From Penicillium oxalicum (lineage: Eukaryota > Ascomycota > Eurotiomycetes > Eurotiales > Aspergillaceae): a stretch of DNA of 64,000 bases. The position numbers and the translations under genes are program-made. Shown here piece after piece: positions 60,720 through 64,000 of the stretch (the first letter of the stretch is position 1; every line of letters begins with the position of its first letter). The notes under the pieces were generated by a model. It did no database searches. It was not told the DNA's origin and was given only the letters and a program-made list of their open reading frames with translations. The stretch lies in the NCBI RefSeq assembly GCF_001723175.1, contig NC_064654.1, positions 3,100,001-3,164,000 on the forward strand, read 5' to 3'.

Positions 60720-62612
60720 ATGGATGAGATCGCACCTGAATATGATGTGGTGGTGCTCGGCACTGGTGAGTACTTGGCTACCCCGCCATCCTCCCGCAGC
60801 TCCTGATTGACGAGACGTCTTCCTTAGGCCTGACCGAGTGTGTGTTGTCTGGGTAAGTTCTCACCCTCAATGGAAAACGGCTCACGTCTTGTTGAAGCTG
60901 AGGGGAGGAGCTAATTTCCTCTTTCCATCTCCAGAGTCCTGAGTGTGAAGGGTAACAAGGTCCTGCACATTGATCGTAATGACCACTACGGAGGGTGAGT
61001 GGACAGCAGAGCTCCCCCACCCGCGCGACCTACATCGAGTGCACTAACAATGAGGACAGCGAGGCGGCCTCGGTCAACATCGAAACTGTACGCGCTGAGC
61101 CAACCTTGTTTCCCCTTCGTTTTTTTCTTTTAAGGGGTGTGCACTGTACTGAACAGTTTCGCAGCTCTTCAAGAAGTACGGCAATGTCCCCGCGGGCGAG
61201 GAACCCTGGAAGAAATATGGAAGAGTGAACGACTGGAACATCGATCTGGTTCCCAAGCTGTTGATGGCAAACGGTGAACTCACAAACATCTTGGTCTCGA
61301 CCGATGTCACAAGATATCTCGAATTCAAGCAGATTGCAGGCAGCTATGTCCAACAGGGCAAGGGTTCCAAGGCGACCGTGGCCAAGGTGCCTTCCGATGC
61401 CGGTGAAGCTCTGCGATCGTCTCTGATGGGCTTGTTCGAGAAGCGTCGGGCCAAGAAGTTCCTGGAATGGGTTGGCGAGTTCAATCTGGAGAATCCGGCG
61501 ACTCATCAAGGCATGTTCCGTTCCACCCCCTCCGCGGCAGGTCGCATCAGCCTGAACATGCTTGCTAATTGAACTAGGTCTCAGCATCTCCAGCTGCACC
61601 ATGAAGGAGGTGTACGACAAGTTCGGACTTGAGGACAACACGCGTGATTTCGTTGGACACTCCATGGCTCTCTGGCCCTCGGACGAGTATGTCAACAAGC
61701 CCGGCGCCGCCGTGGAGACCATCGACCGTATTCGTCTCTATGTCAACTCCATGGCCCGCTACGGCAAGTCGCCGTACATCTATCCTCTGTACGGCCTGGG
61801 TGAGCTGCCCCAGGGCTTTGCTCGTCTGTCGGCGATCTACGGTGGCACTTACATGCTGAACACCGACGTCGACGAGGTTCTGTATGATGAGGCTGGCAAG
61901 GTCTCCGGTATCAAGGCCACGATGAAGGATCGCGATGATCAGGCTGCGGCCATGAAGTTTGAGACCAAGACCAAGAAGATCATCGCCGATCCTTCCTACT
62001 TCCCTAACAAGGTCAAGGTGTCTGGATATCTGCTCAAGGCGATCTGTATTCTGAAGCACCCCGTCGACAAGACCGACGGCAGCGACTCCTTGCAGTTGAT
62101 TATTCCTCAATCTCAGATCGGCCGCAAGCACGGTGAGTCGCGTGAATTGGTCTGTGGTGCCCTTGTATTGGAATTAGACTGACTCTTCGACTAGACATCT
62201 ACATCGCCGTCGTCTCGTCTGCCCACAACGTCTGCCCCAAGGGGTATTATATCGCCATTGTCTCCACCATTGCTGAGAACGACGCCAACCACCATCTCGA
62301 GCTTGAGCCTGGATTTGAGCGTCTCGGCGCCATTGAGGAGAAGTTCATGGGACCACCCATTCCGATCTACGAACCTCTGGAGAGCGGCGAGAAGGATAAC
62401 ATTTTCATTTCCAAGAGCTACGACTCAACATCCCACTTTGAGACTACCACCAGTAAGTTTGGCCACCCTGCGTTCTTGGGCCCGCACCATTCTGAAGATG
62501 CTGACTTTGCTCTACTTGATCAGATGATATCCGGGATCTGTACCGTCGTGCCGCGGGTGAGGAGCTCAAGGTGGAAGGTCTTCGTGAGGGGCAACAGCTT
62601 GCCCAGGAGTAA
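60720..62612 (+). CDS. gdi1: Rab GDP-dissociation inhibitor
   Basis: Eight exons: 60720-60765, 60828-60852, 60935-60994, 61060-61087, 61165-61510, 61578-62132, 62195-62452 and 62524-62612, 468 residues. Rab GDI extracts prenylated GDP-bound Rab GTPases from membranes and recycles them through the cytosol. It starts EYDVVVLGTGLTECVLSG with the FAD-like GxGxxE fold. Conserved stretches include NKVLHIDRNDHYGGE, VPKLLMANGELTNIL, VTRYLEFK, YPLYGLGELPQGFARLSAIYGGTYML and, near the end, DIRDLYRRAAGEEL. Four very short 5' exons (25-60 bases) are needed for the N-terminus. The intron at 61511-61577 begins with GC, not GT (AAG/GCATGT); the frame NPATHQ-GLSISS leaves no good GT alternative. Identity is secure. 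Confidence 0.97.
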
Positions 62613-63044
62613 ACTGAATAGTGGCCAGCTTCTTTTGAAATGGTTTAATTGCTGCAATCGACAAACATCTTCTGCGATCATCTCTGGCTTGGTCCTGTTT
62701 CGTCTAATTTCTCTGCTGCTTCGCCAGCTTTCTCACGCTATTCCTAGGTGCCTGTTCAGGCCGACTTCAAGGCTCCCAACCGCTGTAGCAGAATGATACC
62801 TTTGTTTCCCCTTTTTCTTTTTCTTGTAGCCTACGCGCCATAGAAGGATGGATGCATACGGTGGAGGTTGAGTGGTCTGCGACCAGTAAGCTGACCAGGC
62901 ACGAACAAGCATTGACTCTATATCTACCTGGTCAATGCAGAGGAAACCACAAGGAACGATCTTCTATTCTACCTACTTGCTAGGATCAAACGGCCGCATC
63001 TGCTTTCATTTCCAGGGCGTATCGAGAGGTCCCGGTTCATGCAA
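62613..63044. other. Convergent intergenic region
   Basis: 432 bases between the GDI and thioesterase 3' ends; nothing recognised. Confidence 0.5.
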
Positions 63045-63692
63045 TCAAATTCGCTGGTTCATCTCCGGGTCGGTGTTTGCTTTCCCATGCTCCCCCACCA
63101 CACATACATCTCCAGTATTCGCTCTCTGGATCTCTGCCCGGAGGAGCGCCAGACGCTTGCCAACATGAATCACCTCACAAACGACTCTGATCTCCGTTCC
63201 TGTCGGTACGGGCCGAAGCCAGGTGACGTTGAGGTTGCGACTCACGCCCCCCATTGTGAATTTCCCTGGCTCCGAGACACCTCGCAAGATAATCGTCGAC
63301 AGGGTGTCGATGAGCGTCGCGGCACACCCTCCATGAAGAGTGCCCAGGGCATTGCTCATTTCTGGGGTCACGTTGATCAGAAAGGAGACTTTCGCAGGCG
63401 GACCGCGGGTTGCGGACTCGAAGCGGAGGTTCGAGTCGGAGGCACAGACATCCCAATTCTAATGATTCAACCATCAGCACGCTTTCTTGTGCCCAAAAAG
63501 TATTGTGAAGTCCCGCATCCCCAAGGGGGGGAAAGCTTCTAGATTAATAGGCTCATTATGCGCCAGCTTATCGAGGGTACTCAACAGCAAGATACATACC
63601 TCTCCGGAACCCACTCCGTCGCAGCATTCGTAGACAAACTCCTCGAACTCGCTCAGCTTGCGCGCTGGTCTTTGAATTCCTTCGTTCGGCAT
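63045..63692 (-). CDS. Hotdog-fold acyl-CoA thioesterase (PaaI/ACOT13-like)
   Basis: Two exons, 63692-63600 and 63458-63045, 168 residues. The hotdog fold is shown by GTLHGGCAATLIDTLST (the HGG motif and the long central helix), followed by VTWLRPVPTGTEIRVVCEV and GKRLALLRAEI. Relatives hydrolyse acyl-CoA or related thioesters as dimers or tetramers. The N-terminal exon MPNEGIQRPARKLSEFEEF supplies a preceding helix. The intron (GTATGT donor, TTAG acceptor) joins GVGSGE to NWDVCASDSNLRF in frame. No clear presequence or peroxisomal signal is seen. Its substrate is not predictable from sequence. Confidence 0.88.
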
Positions 63693-64000
63693 TGTGAGAA
63701 TGGTATCTTGATTTCCTGGGGGTTCAGGTGCGCCAAAAAGATAGGATTGGATCAGTTGACAAGTATTCAAAGGACCGCGAGTGAAGTCCGCTGTGTCCCT
63801 GCGAGTTGGTGATCTGGAACTCTTCTCCACACTGGCACACTCGGGAACACTTGTGCCTCGGCTGATCGCCCGGTATCATATCCAGAACGCCGAAATGCAT
63901 GGTTCCTGTGTTTGACACTTCCACTTCGCCGGCACACAGCTCTGAAAACGTATAGGTCACCAGACTCATGCATGACCGAATAAAGTTTAATCCCAGATGT
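63693..64000. other. Window end, upstream of the thioesterase gene
   Basis: Promoter region of the thioesterase gene. An 81-codon minus-strand frame (63724-63969) has no recognised family and may be chance or part of a gene lying outside the window. Confidence 0.4.

Noticed and set aside
63724..63969. 81-codon minus-strand frame at the window end
   Set aside because: No recognised family. It overlaps the region just upstream of the thioesterase start, and the window edge prevents a decision.

Overview
The window is nuclear DNA of a filamentous ascomycete. The protein content, short GT-AG introns (about 50-200 bases, often with CTAAC- or CTGAC-like branch sites), introns in most genes and the lack of operons point to a eurotiomycete close to Aspergillus or Penicillium. 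The genus cannot be fixed from this sequence. No rRNA, tRNA, CRISPR array or intact transposon was recognised. Exon boundaries below come from reading splice signals and checking that frames join; no transcript data were available.

Layout. 1-9.3 kb: a crotonase-fold protein, the GPI-anchor protein Gpi11/PIG-F (minus), a Sac7-type RhoGAP (minus) and the mitochondrial chaperone Tim9. 9.3-20 kb is gene-poor: glutathione-dependent formaldehyde dehydrogenase (class III ADH) and inositol-3-phosphate synthase (minus) stand between long non-coding stretches with C-homopolymers. 20-30 kb: a membrane-anchored MYND-finger protein, a yeast-type alcohol dehydrogenase with nine coding exons (minus), the GTPase Arl1 (minus) divergent from the INO80 subunit Arp8, then Paf1. 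31-41 kb: a small two-helix membrane protein (minus), mitochondrial dihydroorotate dehydrogenase, a divergent pair of sugar-phosphate isomerases (TIM-like and RpiB-like), a CHIP-type TPR/U-box ligase and an acyl-CoA-binding-like protein. 41-54 kb: Tdp1, Alg10, Psf2, Cue1 and Smc2. 54-64 kb: a SAM methyltransferase, Not2, mitochondrial uL29 (Mrpl4), Rab GDI and a hotdog thioesterase (minus).

Most genes are unrelated housekeeping genes, as is normal in such genomes. Five head-to-head pairs share an upstream region: arl1/arp8, TIM-like/RpiB-like, alg10/psf2, smc2/methyltransferase and not2/mrpl4. The most biologically suggestive arrangement is the TIM-like/RpiB-like pair at 35.3-37.6 kb. Its composition matches the two erythrulose-phosphate isomerases of tetritol (erythritol/threitol) catabolism, and its shared promoter contains three abutting CreA-like sites. 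Other points of interest are an apparent frame break in the acidic linker of arp8, a GC-AG intron in the Rab GDI gene, a stop-free 75-base intron in psf2 and a 15-base internal exon in the formaldehyde dehydrogenase gene.
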